DNA of 64,000 nucleotides from Actinacidiphila alni (GCF_900112845.1 NZ_FONG01000007.1:124001-188000), one strand, 5' to 3'; shown: positions 8,705 through 17,388, numbered from the stretch's first letter. The notes: generated from the sequence alone by a model not told the origin. A program made the numbers and translations.

Positions 8705-9553
8705 TCAGGCTCCCTTCTGCGGGACGAGTTGCAGATAGATCGCGGTGAGCACCACGTTCACCAGGAACAGCAGCAGGAAGGTGATGACGACGGACTGGTT
8801 GACGGCGTCGCCGACGCCCTTGGGGCCGCCCTTGGGGTGCAGGCCGCGGTAGGCGGCGACGATGCCGGCGATGAAGCCGAAGATCACCGCTTTGATCTCG
8901 CTGATGTAGAGGTCGGGCAGCTGGGCGAGCGCGGAGAAGCTGGACAGGTACGCGCCGGGGGTGCCGTGCTGCACGATGACGTTGAAGAAGTAGCCGCCGG
9001 CGGTGCCGACGACCGACACCAGGCCGTTGAGGAAGACCGCGACGAGCATGGTGGCCAGTACCCGGGGCACGATCAGCCGCTGCACGGGCGAGACGCCCAT
9101 GACCTCCATGGCGTCCAGTTCCTCGCGGATCTTGCGGGAGCCGAGGTCGGCGCAGATGGCGCTGCCGCCGGCGCCCGCGATGAGCAGCGCCACGATCAGC
9201 GGGCTGGCCTGCTGGATGACGGCCAGCACACTGGCGCCGCCGGTGAACGACTGGGCGCCCAACTGCTGGGCGAGCGAGCCGACTTGCAGCGCGATGACGG
9301 CGCCGAACGGGATCGACACCAGGGCGGCGGGCAGGATCGTCACACTGGCCACGAACCAGAACTGCTCGATGAGTTCGCGCATCTGGAACGGCCGCCGGAA
9401 GGTGTCCCGTACGGTCGTGGCGGCCAGCGTCATCAGCTGTCCGGTCTCGCGCAGCGCCCCGGTGCCGGGGACCGGGCGGCGCGGCAGGGCGGCGCGGGCG
9501 GGCGGCGGGGACGGCTCGGGCCCCGCGCCCGGCACCCGGATCGGCGCGGTCAT
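8705..9553 (-). CDS. yrbEA: MlaE/YrbE-type ABC permease, first copy
   Basis: A 282-residue MlaE-family permease. The ATG at 9553 overlaps the ATPase stop as ATGA; the longer open frame to 10042 is a shadow of the ATPase gene. After a Pro/Ala-rich head it shows the amphipathic segment TVRDTFRRPFQMRELIEQFW and five hydrophobic segments. The coupling loop reads KIREELDAMEVMGVSPVQR, and the conserved GLHPKGGPKGVGDAVN lies near the C-terminus. It forms the membrane channel with YrbEB, driven by the ATPase encoded just upstream. Three bases separate it from yrbEB. Confidence 0.92.
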   Translation of the reverse strand: MTAPIRVPGAGPEPSPPPARAALPRRPVPGTGALRETGQLMTLAATTVRDTFRRPFQMRELIEQFWFVASVTILPAALVSIPFGAVIALQVGSLAQQLGAQSFTGGASVLAVIQQASPLIVALLIAGAGGSAICADLGSRKIREELDAMEVMGVSPVQRLIVPRVLATMLVAVFLNGLVSVVGTAGGYFFNVIVQHGTPGAYLSSFSALAQLPDLYISEIKAVIFGFIAGIVAAYRGLHPKGGPKGVGDAVNQSVVITFLLLFLVNVVLTAIYLQLVPQKGA

Positions 9554-10530
9554 GCGGGCTCTCCCTGCGCGGGGACGAGCCCGGCCTGTACGGCCTCGCG
9601 GGTCGCGGCCGGCAGCTGGTCCCACATGGCCAGCACCCGGGCCCTGCGGCGCTGCACGGCCTGCCGGGGCGGCAGGCCCGGGGACGGTTCGAGCTGCGGG
9701 GCGACCCGGCGGGGCGCGGTCGGCAGGCTGTGCCCGCCCACCTGTTCGCGGGCGAGCGTCGCCTCGTCCTTCTCCTCCGACATCCCGATCGGGCCGTCCT
9801 TGCGCCCGCTGAGGAACTGCCGGACGACCGGTTCGTCGCTGGTGAGCAGCAGTTCGCGGGGGCCGAAGGCGACCAGTTCGCGGCGGAAGAGCATACCCAT
9901 GTTGTCGGGCACGGTCGCGGCGATGTCGAGGTTGTGGGTGACGATCAGCATCGTCGCGTCGATCTGCGCGTTGAGGTCGATCAGCAGCTGCGAGATGAAG
10001 GAGGTGCGGACCGGGTCGAGGCCGGAATCCGGTTCGTCGCACAGGATGATCTGCGGGTCGAGCACCAGGGCGCGGGCCAGGCCCGCGCGTTTGCGCATGC
10101 CGCCGGATATCTCACCGGGCAGTTTGCCCTCCGCGCCGAGCAGACCGACCATCTCGACCCGCTCCATGACGATGCGACGGATCTCGGACTCTTTCTTCCG
10201 GGTGTGCTCGCGCAGCGGGAAGGCGATGTTGTCGAACAGGTTCAGCGATCCGAAGAGCGCGCCGTCCTGGAACATCAGGCCGAACAGCTTCCTGGCCTCG
10301 TAGATGTCGCGTTCCGGGCTGTTGACCATGTCGACGCCGCCGACCAGGACCCGGCCGCGTTCCGGTTTCAGCAGTCCGATGACGGATTTGAGGAAAACCG
10401 TCTTGCCGGTTCCGGAAGGGCCGAGCATCACGCTGACTTCACCGGGCGGCAGTGTGAGCGTGACGTCCTGCCAGACGGTCTGTGTACCAAAGGACTTGGT
10501 GAGTCCTTCGACGATCACTTCGATTCCCAT
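9550..10530 (-). CDS. mceG: MceG/MlaF-type ABC transporter ATPase
   Basis: A 326-residue ABC ATPase that powers MCE lipid import. Walker A GPSGTGKT is at residues 37-44, the Q-loop Gln at 88, the signature ISGGMRKR at 141-148, Walker B IILCDEP at 161-167 and the switch His at 199. SGGMRKR and FQDGALF are typical of the Mkl/MlaF subfamily. A C-terminal extension of about 80 residues, charged and then Pro/Arg-rich, goes beyond the ATPase core and resembles the extension found in MceG. In mycobacteria the ATPase gene is unlinked from the mce operons; here it is inside the operon, 18 bp after the secreted DUF6801-like gene. Confidence 0.93.
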   Translation of the reverse strand: MGIEVIVEGLTKSFGTQTVWQDVTLTLPPGEVSVMLGPSGTGKTVFLKSVIGLLKPERGRVLVGGVDMVNSPERDIYEARKLFGLMFQDGALFGSLNLFDNIAFPLREHTRKKESEIRRIVMERVEMVGLLGAEGKLPGEISGGMRKRAGLARALVLDPQIILCDEPDSGLDPVRTSFISQLLIDLNAQIDATMLIVTHNLDIAATVPDNMGMLFRRELVAFGPRELLLTSDEPVVRQFLSGRKDGPIGMSEEKDEATLAREQVGGHSLPTAPRRVAPQLEPSPGLPPRQAVQRRRARVLAMWDQLPAATREAVQAGLVPAQGEPA

Positions 10531-10548
10531 TGCACCTCCCGGAGCTGA

Positions 10549-12435
10549 TCAGTGGTGGGGCGGTTCGGGAAAGGCGATCTCCGGATCGCATCCCGAGGCC
10601 GCGATGGGCACGCACAGCGGTCCCTGGATGAGATTCAGCGAATTTCCGTGTCCCGAAATCGAGGAGGTGAAGAGGGAATTCAGATTCTCGCCGTGGCTGC
10701 CGCAGCCGGTGAACGGCGGGATGTAGAGGTCGTCCTGGGCCAGCGGGCCGCCGTCCTGCACGCCGTAGTCGGTGGGTCCCGTGGGGCGGCCGGTCAGTGA
10801 ACTGCGGTCGTAGCCGACGAGTTTGATGTCCAGCGGCGCGGAGGCCCGGCAGTCGGGGCCGACGTCCAGCGGGACGCCGTTGACCTTCACGTCGGACAGC
10901 CGCAGTTCCTGCTTGCCATAGATGGTGCTGGTGGTGATGGTGCCGAGATTGCTGGTGCCGACGGTGACGACGGTCATCAGGCCCTTGGGGAGCAACTCCA
11001 TCCGCGCGGTGACCGGCATGAAGCCGAACGTCAGGAAGCTGGTCTCGGACGGCGGCAGCACGAGCTTGGCGATGGAGTCGATCTCGAAGTACTGCTGGAG
11101 CGGGTCGGGGTTGGTGAACTCCGTCCACAGGCTCTTCTGCACGACGGTGACCCGGGTGGGTTTCTTGGTCAGGTCGTTGATGACCGCGGCGCCGTGCAGC
11201 TTCATGACGTTGGAGTAGCCGGTGACGTAACCGCACTGGGAGTACGGCGGGAACGGTGGGTCGTCGGGGCCGGGGCTGCGGACCGCGTTGGACGGGCGCG
11301 GGATCGAGGCCATCACCGCGGGGTCGGTGTCGCCCTTCGGCGGATCCTCGCAGTCGTGCACGCCGGAGTGCGGCGGCGAGGACAGCGTGATGGTGTTGCC
11401 GCCCGCGGACCGCGTCCCGGGGGCGCCGGCGGCAGGGGCGCCGGTGCCGGTGTGCGCGCGGGTGCCGGTGCCGCCGCCCGAGGCGGAACCGGAGCCGGAG
11501 CCCGTGCCGGGCGGGGCCGCGTGCCCGGGGCCGGTGGCGCCGCCGTCCATGGCACCGGCGACGGGGACGGCGCCGAGCAGGTCGTCCTGGCCGGGCTTGG
11601 GCGTGCAGGTGCCGACGAGGTCGGCGAGCGGGGCGGGGGCGCCGGTAGGGGTGCCGGCGTGGGTGTCGGCGTGGGTGTCGTCCGCGCCGGCCGCGGCCTG
11701 GGTGCCGGCGCCCGCCGCGTCGGCCGTACCCGTGCCCGTACCCGTACCGGCATCCGTACCCGTGCCCGTGCCCGTGCTCGGGGGGTCCGGCGGGGCGGAG
11801 GGTGTCCCGGCCTTCGGGGTGAGCTTCAGGTCCAGCTCCCCCGCCGCGAACCGTACGTCACCGGGTGCGGTGACGGTCACCGGCGGCACCGGGCCGCCGA
11901 AGGTGAGCACCACATCGCCGTCGCCGTCGGCCGGCGCGGCGGGGGCGGTCAGCGACGGCCACACGGCGTCGGCGCGCGAGGCGCCCTGGCTGACGTGGGC
12001 GGTCAGGCTCGCGGTGCCGGTCAGCGTCGCCGCGCCCGCGGGCAGCAGCGCCGCGGCGGCGGTGTGCGACAAGGTGAGCGTCACGGTCGGGTCGCCCGGC
12101 TGGATCGGCTTTCCGACCACGGCGGTGTCCGGGTAGTTCTGGACGACGGTGACGGTGGCGTCCTCGACGACCGCCTTGTCGGTGCCGCCCGGCGTCCCGG
12201 AACCGCCGGCGGTCGCGGCGCCGTCCGAACTCGCCGACGCCGTACCGGAGTCCGTCCCGGTGCCGGCGCCGTCCGTTCCCGTACCGGCCGGGAAGCGGCA
12301 CGCGTAGCCGAGCGTCACCTTGCCGTCCGGCGCGCCCGCCGCGGAGTCCGGTCCGGGCAGTGACCCGGCCAGGAGCGCCACCGCCGCGACAGCGGCGAAC
12401 CGCACCGCGCGGCGCGGTGTGCGGGCACCCCTCAT
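10549..12435 (-). CDS. secreted DUF6801-like protein, first gene of the MCE operon
   Basis: A 628-residue exported protein. The ATG at 12435 is chosen because GAGGAG lies 7 bp upstream and a signal peptide follows immediately (RRAVRFAAVAAVALLAG, then an Ala-rich cleavage region near residue 34). The first mature domain (about 40-220) starts with VTLGYACRFPAG and continues with beta strands, including a GDPTVTLTLSH segment. This resembles the DUF6801 domain of actinobacterial exported proteins (recognised from pattern only). A low-complexity Gly/Thr/Ala linker (about 225-345) follows, then a second Cys-containing domain (about 350-628) with HDCEDPP, SQCGYVTGYSNVMKLHG and FTGCGSHGENLN. It is 18 bp from the ATPase gene, so it is almost certainly co-transcribed. 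Its role, perhaps lipid capture or surface assembly, is unknown. Confidence 0.75.
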   Translation of the reverse strand: MRGARTPRRAVRFAAVAAVALLAGSLPGPDSAAGAPDGKVTLGYACRFPAGTGTDGAGTGTDSGTASASSDGAATAGGSGTPGGTDKAVVEDATVTVVQNYPDTAVVGKPIQPGDPTVTLTLSHTAAAALLPAGAATLTGTASLTAHVSQGASRADAVWPSLTAPAAPADGDGDVVLTFGGPVPPVTVTAPGDVRFAAGELDLKLTPKAGTPSAPPDPPSTGTGTGTDAGTGTGTGTADAAGAGTQAAAGADDTHADTHAGTPTGAPAPLADLVGTCTPKPGQDDLLGAVPVAGAMDGGATGPGHAAPPGTGSGSGSASGGGTGTRAHTGTGAPAAGAPGTRSAGGNTITLSSPPHSGVHDCEDPPKGDTDPAVMASIPRPSNAVRSPGPDDPPFPPYSQCGYVTGYSNVMKLHGAAVINDLTKKPTRVTVVQKSLWTEFTNPDPLQQYFEIDSIAKLVLPPSETSFLTFGFMPVTARMELLPKGLMTVVTVGTSNLGTITTSTIYGKQELRLSDVKVNGVPLDVGPDCRASAPLDIKLVGYDRSSLTGRPTGPTDYGVQDGGPLAQDDLYIPPFTGCGSHGENLNSLFTSSISGHGNSLNLIQGPLCVPIAASGCDPEIAFPEPPHH

Positions 12436-12470
12436 GCTGGAACTCCTCAGGCTGGCGTCGGCGACGCAGG

Positions 12471-12500
12471 ACATTACGGTCGGGTAATAAGGCCCCACAA
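12471..12500 (-). promoter_or_regulatory. probable promoter of the MCE operon
   Basis: On the minus strand TTGTGG (12500-12495) and TAATGT (12476-12471) are separated by 18 bp, a reasonable -35/-10 pair. Transcription would start near 12464, giving a leader of about 29 nt that contains the GAGGAG ribosome site before the ATG at 12435. This is a motif match only. Confidence 0.5.
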
Positions 12501-12551
12501 GTGATCGACCGGACGAAAATTCGACGGCGCCCGGCGGGGCGGTTTTCCTGT

Positions 12552-12592
12552 CACCGGATGACAAAACGCGCGGCGGAATTTGTCATCCGGTG
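12552..12592. promoter_or_regulatory. perfect 14-bp inverted repeat, probable operator
   Basis: CACCGGATGACAAA (12552-12565) and its exact complement TTTGTCATCCGGTG (12579-12592) are separated by 13 bp. The A and T runs face the loop, not the outside, which does not look like an intrinsic terminator. It sits 52-92 bp upstream of the probable -35 of the MCE operon. Further GGATGAC/GTCATCC half-sites occur at 13346-13352 and 13546-13552 in the same divergent control region, which suggests a regulator site, plausibly for the PucR-type protein encoded at 13855. Confidence 0.5.
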
Positions 12593-12599
12593 CGCGTTC

Positions 12600-12634
12600 G
12601 GGGCCCCGGCCGCACGGCGGCGGGCCGGGGCCCC
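12600..12634 (-). terminator. hairpin after the small secreted protein gene
   Basis: GGGGCCCCGGCC (12600-12611) pairs perfectly with GGCCGGGGCCCC (12623-12634) around an 11-nt loop. It lies 60 bp beyond the stop of the minus-strand gene at 12695-13327 and before the MCE promoter. There is no T tract, as is usual for terminators in this group. Confidence 0.55.
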
Positions 12635-12694
12635 GGGTCGGCCGGAGCGGCTCGGTCGGTCGCGGCGGCCGGGGCTGTGCGGTGGTCGCGCGGA

Positions 12695-13327
12695 TCAGGG
12701 CGAGACGACCTTCAGCGTCGTCGGCGACACGACGTACTTGGCCGCGTAGGTGGCCAGGTCGTTGGTGTTGATCAGGCCGAGGCACAGACCGGAGACGCTG
12801 TACGCCTTCAGCGTGCCGCCGGTGATCTCCAGGGTGTGGGTGGAGTTGGTGTAGGTGGCGTTGAGGGTGGCGCCGGTGCTGGCGCTGGTGGGCGACGCGA
12901 AGGTGGCGTTGCACAGGCCGGACAGCGTGGCCTTCACCCCGCTGAGAGTGCCGACCGTGACGCCGGCCGAGGTGGTGGCCGCGGTGCCGGTCAGCGTCCA
13001 GGGCAGGCCCTGCGCGGCGACGGAGAAGGTGATGCCGCCGACCTTGCAGGTGTTCCACGACACGGTGTTGATGGTGCCGAGGGTGCCGCCGTGCGAACCG
13101 TTGGTCACGGTGGCGGTGGCCGCCGACGAGGTGCAGGTGAGCTTGGTGCCGGTCGTCGTGTCGGTCAGCGTGGGCGTGGCGGCGGACGCGGTGATCGCGC
13201 CCGTCGACGAGCTGCCGGAGACGGTGTACGTGACGGCGGAGGCCGGGCTGACCGCGAGACCGAAGGCGGAGGCGATCGCGACGCCGGCGACCATGCCGCC
13301 CTTGGCGGTCCTGGAGAACGTGTGCAC
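12695..13327 (-). CDS. small secreted protein of unknown function
   Basis: A 210-residue protein starting at GTG 13327 with AGGAAGG about 10 bp upstream. Residues 1-31 form a clear signal peptide ending in SPASA. The mature part is Thr/Ser/Ala/Gly-rich, all-beta in character, with four Cys (KLTCTSS, WNTCKVG, GLCNATF, GLCLGL) that could make two disulphides. There is no transmembrane tail or anchor. I do not recognise a named family. It is encoded on the same strand as the MCE operon, 260 bp upstream of the first operon gene but separated by a hairpin and a promoter, so it is probably its own unit. Its position between the MCE operon and its presumed regulator suggests a shared job at the cell surface. 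Confidence 0.75.
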   Translation of the reverse strand: MHTFSRTAKGGMVAGVAIASAFGLAVSPASAVTYTVSGSSSTGAITASAATPTLTDTTTGTKLTCTSSAATATVTNGSHGGTLGTINTVSWNTCKVGGITFSVAAQGLPWTLTGTAATTSAGVTVGTLSGVKATLSGLCNATFASPTSASTGATLNATYTNSTHTLEITGGTLKAYSVSGLCLGLINTNDLATYAAKYVVSPTTLKVVSP

Positions 13328-13854
13328 GGGCTGGTCCTTCCTGAGGGATGACGTACCTGATAAACCGGCTTCCGCATCTTCCGCATGGCACGGGAAGGGG
13401 AATTCGGTTACGACTCACTACCTGGAACGTGGCACCGATTCCGCTCGGTTGCCCTTGCGGGGAGGGACGTTACGCACGGGTAACCCGGAGGCGCAATAAT
13501 CCTGGCCAAGATTCTCGGGCGGACCTTACTCCCGGGTATTTTTCTGTCATCCGCGCAACACGGAGCCGGGATTTTTTATAAGCAAGTGAGCAAGTCGCTT
13601 ACCCGGCAAGGGCCGGACAAGCGCCGGTCGAGGTCATCATCGGGACCATGACACCGTCACCGCCGGTGCAACCATGGCCATCGGTCGCACAACCCTGTCG
13701 CCGCACCGCCGGACACGTTTCCGCGTACAAGGTGCTGCGTTCGGTGCGTGATTGGTCTATGTTGCAGCGAGGTTGCCGACAACTACCGTGCGTGGCACAC
13801 CGCTTCACCGGTTCAGCGGCCCGGAGCCAGCAGCGAGGGAAGGGGGGACGGGGC
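13328..13854. other. divergent non-coding control region
   Basis: I see no convincing gene in these 527 bp; the open frames here have Cys/Arg-rich translations and lack ribosome sites. The left part holds the ribosome site of the secreted-protein gene and a 9-bp direct repeat (CTTCCGCAT, 13369-13386). A half-site TGTCATCCG at 13545-13553 matches the palindrome at 12552-12592. An AT-rich patch, unusual for this window, lies at 13571-13582. TATGTT at 13758-13763 may be the -10 of the PucR-type gene, giving a leader of roughly 85 nt. Confidence 0.5.
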
Positions 13855-15114
13855 ATGACCGTAATGCGTCAGACACCGGAACAGGCGGAATCACTCGGTC
13901 CGATTCCACGGGAGTTCGCGGCCATCATGCGCCCCGAACTCCCGAGTCTCTTAAAAGAGATGGCCACCGAAATCGTCACCTCGATCCCCGAATACGGCCA
14001 CTTACTGGAAGGGCCGAACGCCCGGGTGATCAAAATCGGCATCGAGCAGAGCATCGCCACGTTCGTCGACCGGGTCGCCGCGCCCACCGCGACCACCGCG
14101 CTGCGCGACGACCTGTGCCGGCAGTTCGGCCGCTTCGAGGCGTACGAGGGCCGCAGTCTGGACAATCTGCAGGCCGCGTACCGCATCGGCTGCCAGGTCG
14201 CGCTGCGCCGGGTGCGCAGCGTGGGCCGCCGCTACAACCTGTCGGCGTCCTTCATGCTCACCTTCGCCGACGCGCTCTTCGCGTACATGGGCGATCTGGC
14301 CGAACTCTCCCGCGAGGGCTACGAGCAGGCGATGGCCGAACTCGGCGAGGAGCCGGACAACCGGCGGCGCCGGCTGCTGCGGCGCATCCTCAACGGCGCG
14401 TCGGTGGCCCGCAGCGCGCTCGCGGAACTGGCCGAGCACTCGGCGTGGCCGCTGCCCGAGGAGGTGACGCTGGTCGCGATCGCGCCCGACACCCGGCCGG
14501 CCGGGTCGGCGCTGGACAAGGACATCCTGGTGGACTTCGCGGACCCCGAGCCGCATCTGCTGGTGCCGGGGCCGCTCACCGAAGCGCGACGGGCCCGGCT
14601 GCACGCGGCGCTGAACGGCTGCCGGGCGGCGGTCGGGCTGACCACCGCACTGAGCGAGGCCGCCGACTCGCTGCGCTGGGCCCGGCACACCCTGGCGCTC
14701 GCGGACGCCGGGATCATCGACGACGACTCGGTGGCGCTCAGCGAGAATCATCTGCTGCCGCTGTGGCTGCTGGGCGACCCGGCCCTGGTCGAGCAGATCG
14801 CCAAGCGCTATCTGGGACCGCTGGTCGGACTGACCGCCACCCAGCGCGCCCGGCTGATCGAGACCCTGCGGATCTGGCTGACCACCCGCGGCACCGCCGC
14901 GCAGGTCGCCGACCGGCTCGGTGTGCATCCGCAGACGGTGCGCTACCGCATCCGTATTCTCGACCGCGCCTTCGGCGACCAACTCGCCCGGCCCGACGAC
15001 CGGTTCGCCACCGAGATCGCGCTGCGCGCGCTGCATCTGCGGGAGAACGGCGAAACGCCGGACGGCGGCCCCCTGTCGGAGGACCGCCGCCCGGCGGGCG
15101 ACGCGACGCGCTGA
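13855..15114 (+). CDS. PucR-family transcriptional regulator with two TTA codons
   Basis: A 419-residue regulator. The ATG at 13855 has a strong GAAGGGGGG ribosome site. The N-terminal 160 residues are helical, resembling the sensory part found in many actinobacterial PucR/CdaR-like regulators. A middle GGDEF-like degenerate domain follows (about 185-300). The C-terminal PucR helix-turn-helix (about 345-377) contains TAAQVADRLGVHPQTVRYR. Codons 33 (13951-13953) and 50 (14002-14004) are TTA, which makes translation dependent on the bldA leucine tRNA and delays it to development in streptomycetes. It is divergent from the secreted-protein gene and the MCE operon and is the best candidate for their regulator. 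That link is inferred from position and from the shared TTA usage. Confidence 0.88.
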   Translation: MTVMRQTPEQAESLGPIPREFAAIMRPELPSLLKEMATEIVTSIPEYGHLLEGPNARVIKIGIEQSIATFVDRVAAPTATTALRDDLCRQFGRFEAYEGRSLDNLQAAYRIGCQVALRRVRSVGRRYNLSASFMLTFADALFAYMGDLAELSREGYEQAMAELGEEPDNRRRRLLRRILNGASVARSALAELAEHSAWPLPEEVTLVAIAPDTRPAGSALDKDILVDFADPEPHLLVPGPLTEARRARLHAALNGCRAAVGLTTALSEAADSLRWARHTLALADAGIIDDDSVALSENHLLPLWLLGDPALVEQIAKRYLGPLVGLTATQRARLIETLRIWLTTRGTAAQVADRLGVHPQTVRYRIRILDRAFGDQLARPDDRFATEIALRALHLRENGETPDGGPLSEDRRPAGDATR

Positions 15115-15135
15115 AGTGCGCAAACAAGCCGCGCG

Positions 15136-17388
15136 TTACGAGGAGTAGACCTCGAATTCGGAGAGCTGACCCGCGGGCCAGCCGGTGTTGCCGGTGATGG
15201 TCAGCCGTACGTAGCGGGCGGTCGCGGAGGTCACCGGGATGGTGACGGTGTTTCCGCTCGACGGGTTGAAGGTGTAGCCCGCGGACGACTTGAGCGTGCT
15301 GTAGCTGTTGTTGTCGGTGGAGCCCAGGACGCTCAGCGTCTGGGTACGGGTCGCCCACGCCGCGGCCGGCGGGAGCTTCAGGACGATCCGGCCGACGGTC
15401 TTGGCCGCGCCGAGGTCGACGGTCAGGGACTGGGGGAAGGCGTTGTTGGCGCTCTCCCAGTAGGTGTTGGCGTTGCCGTCCACCGCGTTGCCCGCGACGT
15501 AGACATCGGCGTGACCGGTGTCGGAGGCCGGGTGGCCCTGGGCGAGATTGCCGGTGGCGGGCGGTGTGGTCGGCGGGGTGGTGGGCGGCGAGGTCGGCGG
15601 GTTGCCGGAGCCCGGCTGCGGCCAGGTGCCGCAGTCGTTCCAGTTGCCGTCCCAACCGCTGTTGCCGGAGCCGCGGTTGATGGTGAAGGCGGGCAGGTTC
15701 GCCGGGTACGGGCAGTTGTACGTGCCCGTCACGCCGGTGCCGGTGGCGGTGACATTGCTGAAGGACGCCGAGCCCGGGGTCTCGGCCTGCACCACCACGG
15801 TGCCGGTGTTGGACGCGGTCGCGCCGCTGACCGTGACGCCGTTGATGGTGTAGCCGTGGCCGCCGCCCGAGACGAACTCGAAGTCGCTGTAGGGGCTGTC
15901 GACGAAGGTGGTGTTGCTGATCCGGATGTCGTTGTTGATCGCGTAGTCGTAGCTGTCGACGCGCAGCGCGCCCATCGGGTGACCCCAGTTGGGGTTGAGC
16001 GCACCGGTCCTGATCAGGGTGTTGCCGGAGACCGTGACCGTGCCCGACAGCGGGTTGAACGGCTGGAGGAACGCCTGGTTGGAGATGGCGATGCCGCCGC
16101 CGAGCGCGTTGGTGTCGGCGATCACGTTGTTGGAGACGGTGTTGTTGCTGCCGCCGTAGATCGCGATGCCGTTGGCCAGGTTGGGCTGCACGATGGTGTT
16201 GTTGCTGAAGGTGTTGCCGGTGTCCGGCGCGCCGAGCGACCACATGGCGAGCGAGTCGTCGCCCTGATTGCGCAGGAAGTTGTTCTTGACCTGGACGCCG
16301 TTGGCGCTGCCGTCCAGATTGAGGCCGTCGGCGGTGGTGCCGATGATGCGGTTGTTCTGCACCAGCAGATTGTTGTTGTTGCCGGTCAGCCACAGGCCGC
16401 ACTTCTCGCGCTGCACCCAGATGCCGGAGACCACCGAGTTCGGGCCGAGGCTGCCGGTGATGAAGCTGTCGGGCGAGTTGTCGTTGCGGACGCTGACCTC
16501 GCCGAAGACGGCGAAGTCGTAGAGCTTGGTGTTGCCGCTCGCGCTGGTCTGGTCGATCAGGTGCGAGCTGTGCAGCACCGAGTACCAGTTGCCCGCGCCG
16601 CGGATGGTGACGCCGTCGGCCTGGATGGTGGAGCCCAGCTTGAAGTCGCCGGACGGGATCCAGACCTCCTTGCCCTGCGACTTGGCCTGGGAAATGGTGG
16701 TGTTGAAGGCGCTGGTGGAGTCGCCCGCGCCGGAGGCGTCGGCGCCGTTGGCGACGACGGATATGGAGTTGGCCGGGGCGCTCGCGGCGGCGGCGACCTG
16801 CTCGAAGTCGGCGACGTCGATGGTGGCCTGGCCGGTGTCGCCCGCGTCGAGCTGGAGCTTGACCTTGGCGCCGGAGTTCAGGTTCTGGCCGAGCTTGATC
16901 CGGGCGTCGTCGAAGAAGTGGTGGGTCTTGGAGCCCGCGATCCAGCCGGTGTCGACATAGCTGTACTGCGCGGTGACGGCGAGCTTCTGGCTGATCTTCG
17001 TGCCGTTGACGTAGACCGAGACGGTGCCGGAGGCGCCGCGCGGCAGGTTGTAGGCCACGTCCACGGCGTTGGCCGGGGCGGTGAGGGTGAATTCCACGTA
17101 TTTGCCCTGGCCGCTGAGGTTGACCGCACGGCGTCCTGACGCCTCGGAGGCCACGGTGGACTGCGTGTAGTCGGGGCCGACCGCCGAGCCGTTGGTGGCC
17201 GCGGCCTCCGCCTCGTACTCGGTGAACGGCACGCTCGCCCCGCCGCTGACGGCGAACGGCGAGACGCTGGATACGGTCGGGGCGGCGCTTGCGGCCTGGG
17301 TGGTCACGGCGAGGGCGAGTCCGCCGGCCGCCACCGCGGCGGCGGTGGCCGAGGCCAGCCACACCGTTGAGCGACGTCTGTTGTCCAT
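15136..17388 (-). CDS. secreted GH87 alpha-1,3-glucanase (mycodextranase type) with carbohydrate-binding domains
   Basis: A 750-residue extracellular enzyme. The signal peptide (1-36) ends in QAASAA. A CBM35/CBM6-like module (about 52-198) begins with FTEYEAEAAA. A right-handed beta-helix (about 205-590) carries the GH87 acidic cluster: Asp354 and Asp359 in TTADGLNLDG, and Asp377-Asp378 in NQGDDSLAMWS. A Pro/Thr linker (591-612) leads to a CBM32/discoidin module (614-750) with NTYWESANNAFPQSLTVDLG. GH87 enzymes cleave alpha-1,3-glucan or alternating alpha-1,3/1,4-glucan (nigeran) of fungal walls and dental mutan. It is divergent from the LacI gene and shares its operator region, so it is probably induced by its own products. 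The start at 17388 is the first Met before the signal peptide. Confidence 0.85.
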   Translation of the reverse strand: MDNRRRSTVWLASATAAAVAAGGLALAVTTQAASAAPTVSSVSPFAVSGGASVPFTEYEAEAAATNGSAVGPDYTQSTVASEASGRRAVNLSGQGKYVEFTLTAPANAVDVAYNLPRGASGTVSVYVNGTKISQKLAVTAQYSYVDTGWIAGSKTHHFFDDARIKLGQNLNSGAKVKLQLDAGDTGQATIDVADFEQVAAAASAPANSISVVANGADASGAGDSTSAFNTTISQAKSQGKEVWIPSGDFKLGSTIQADGVTIRGAGNWYSVLHSSHLIDQTSASGNTKLYDFAVFGEVSVRNDNSPDSFITGSLGPNSVVSGIWVQREKCGLWLTGNNNNLLVQNNRIIGTTADGLNLDGSANGVQVKNNFLRNQGDDSLAMWSLGAPDTGNTFSNNTIVQPNLANGIAIYGGSNNTVSNNVIADTNALGGGIAISNQAFLQPFNPLSGTVTVSGNTLIRTGALNPNWGHPMGALRVDSYDYAINNDIRISNTTFVDSPYSDFEFVSGGGHGYTINGVTVSGATASNTGTVVVQAETPGSASFSNVTATGTGVTGTYNCPYPANLPAFTINRGSGNSGWDGNWNDCGTWPQPGSGNPPTSPPTTPPTTPPATGNLAQGHPASDTGHADVYVAGNAVDGNANTYWESANNAFPQSLTVDLGAAKTVGRIVLKLPPAAAWATRTQTLSVLGSTDNNSYSTLKSSAGYTFNPSSGNTVTIPVTSATARYVRLTITGNTGWPAGQLSEFEVYSS

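Noticed and set aside
13599..13856. Minus-strand 85-codon open frame in the MCE control region
   Set aside because: Cys/Arg/Pro-rich translation without ribosome site, antisense to the leader of the PucR-type gene; looks like a chance frame.
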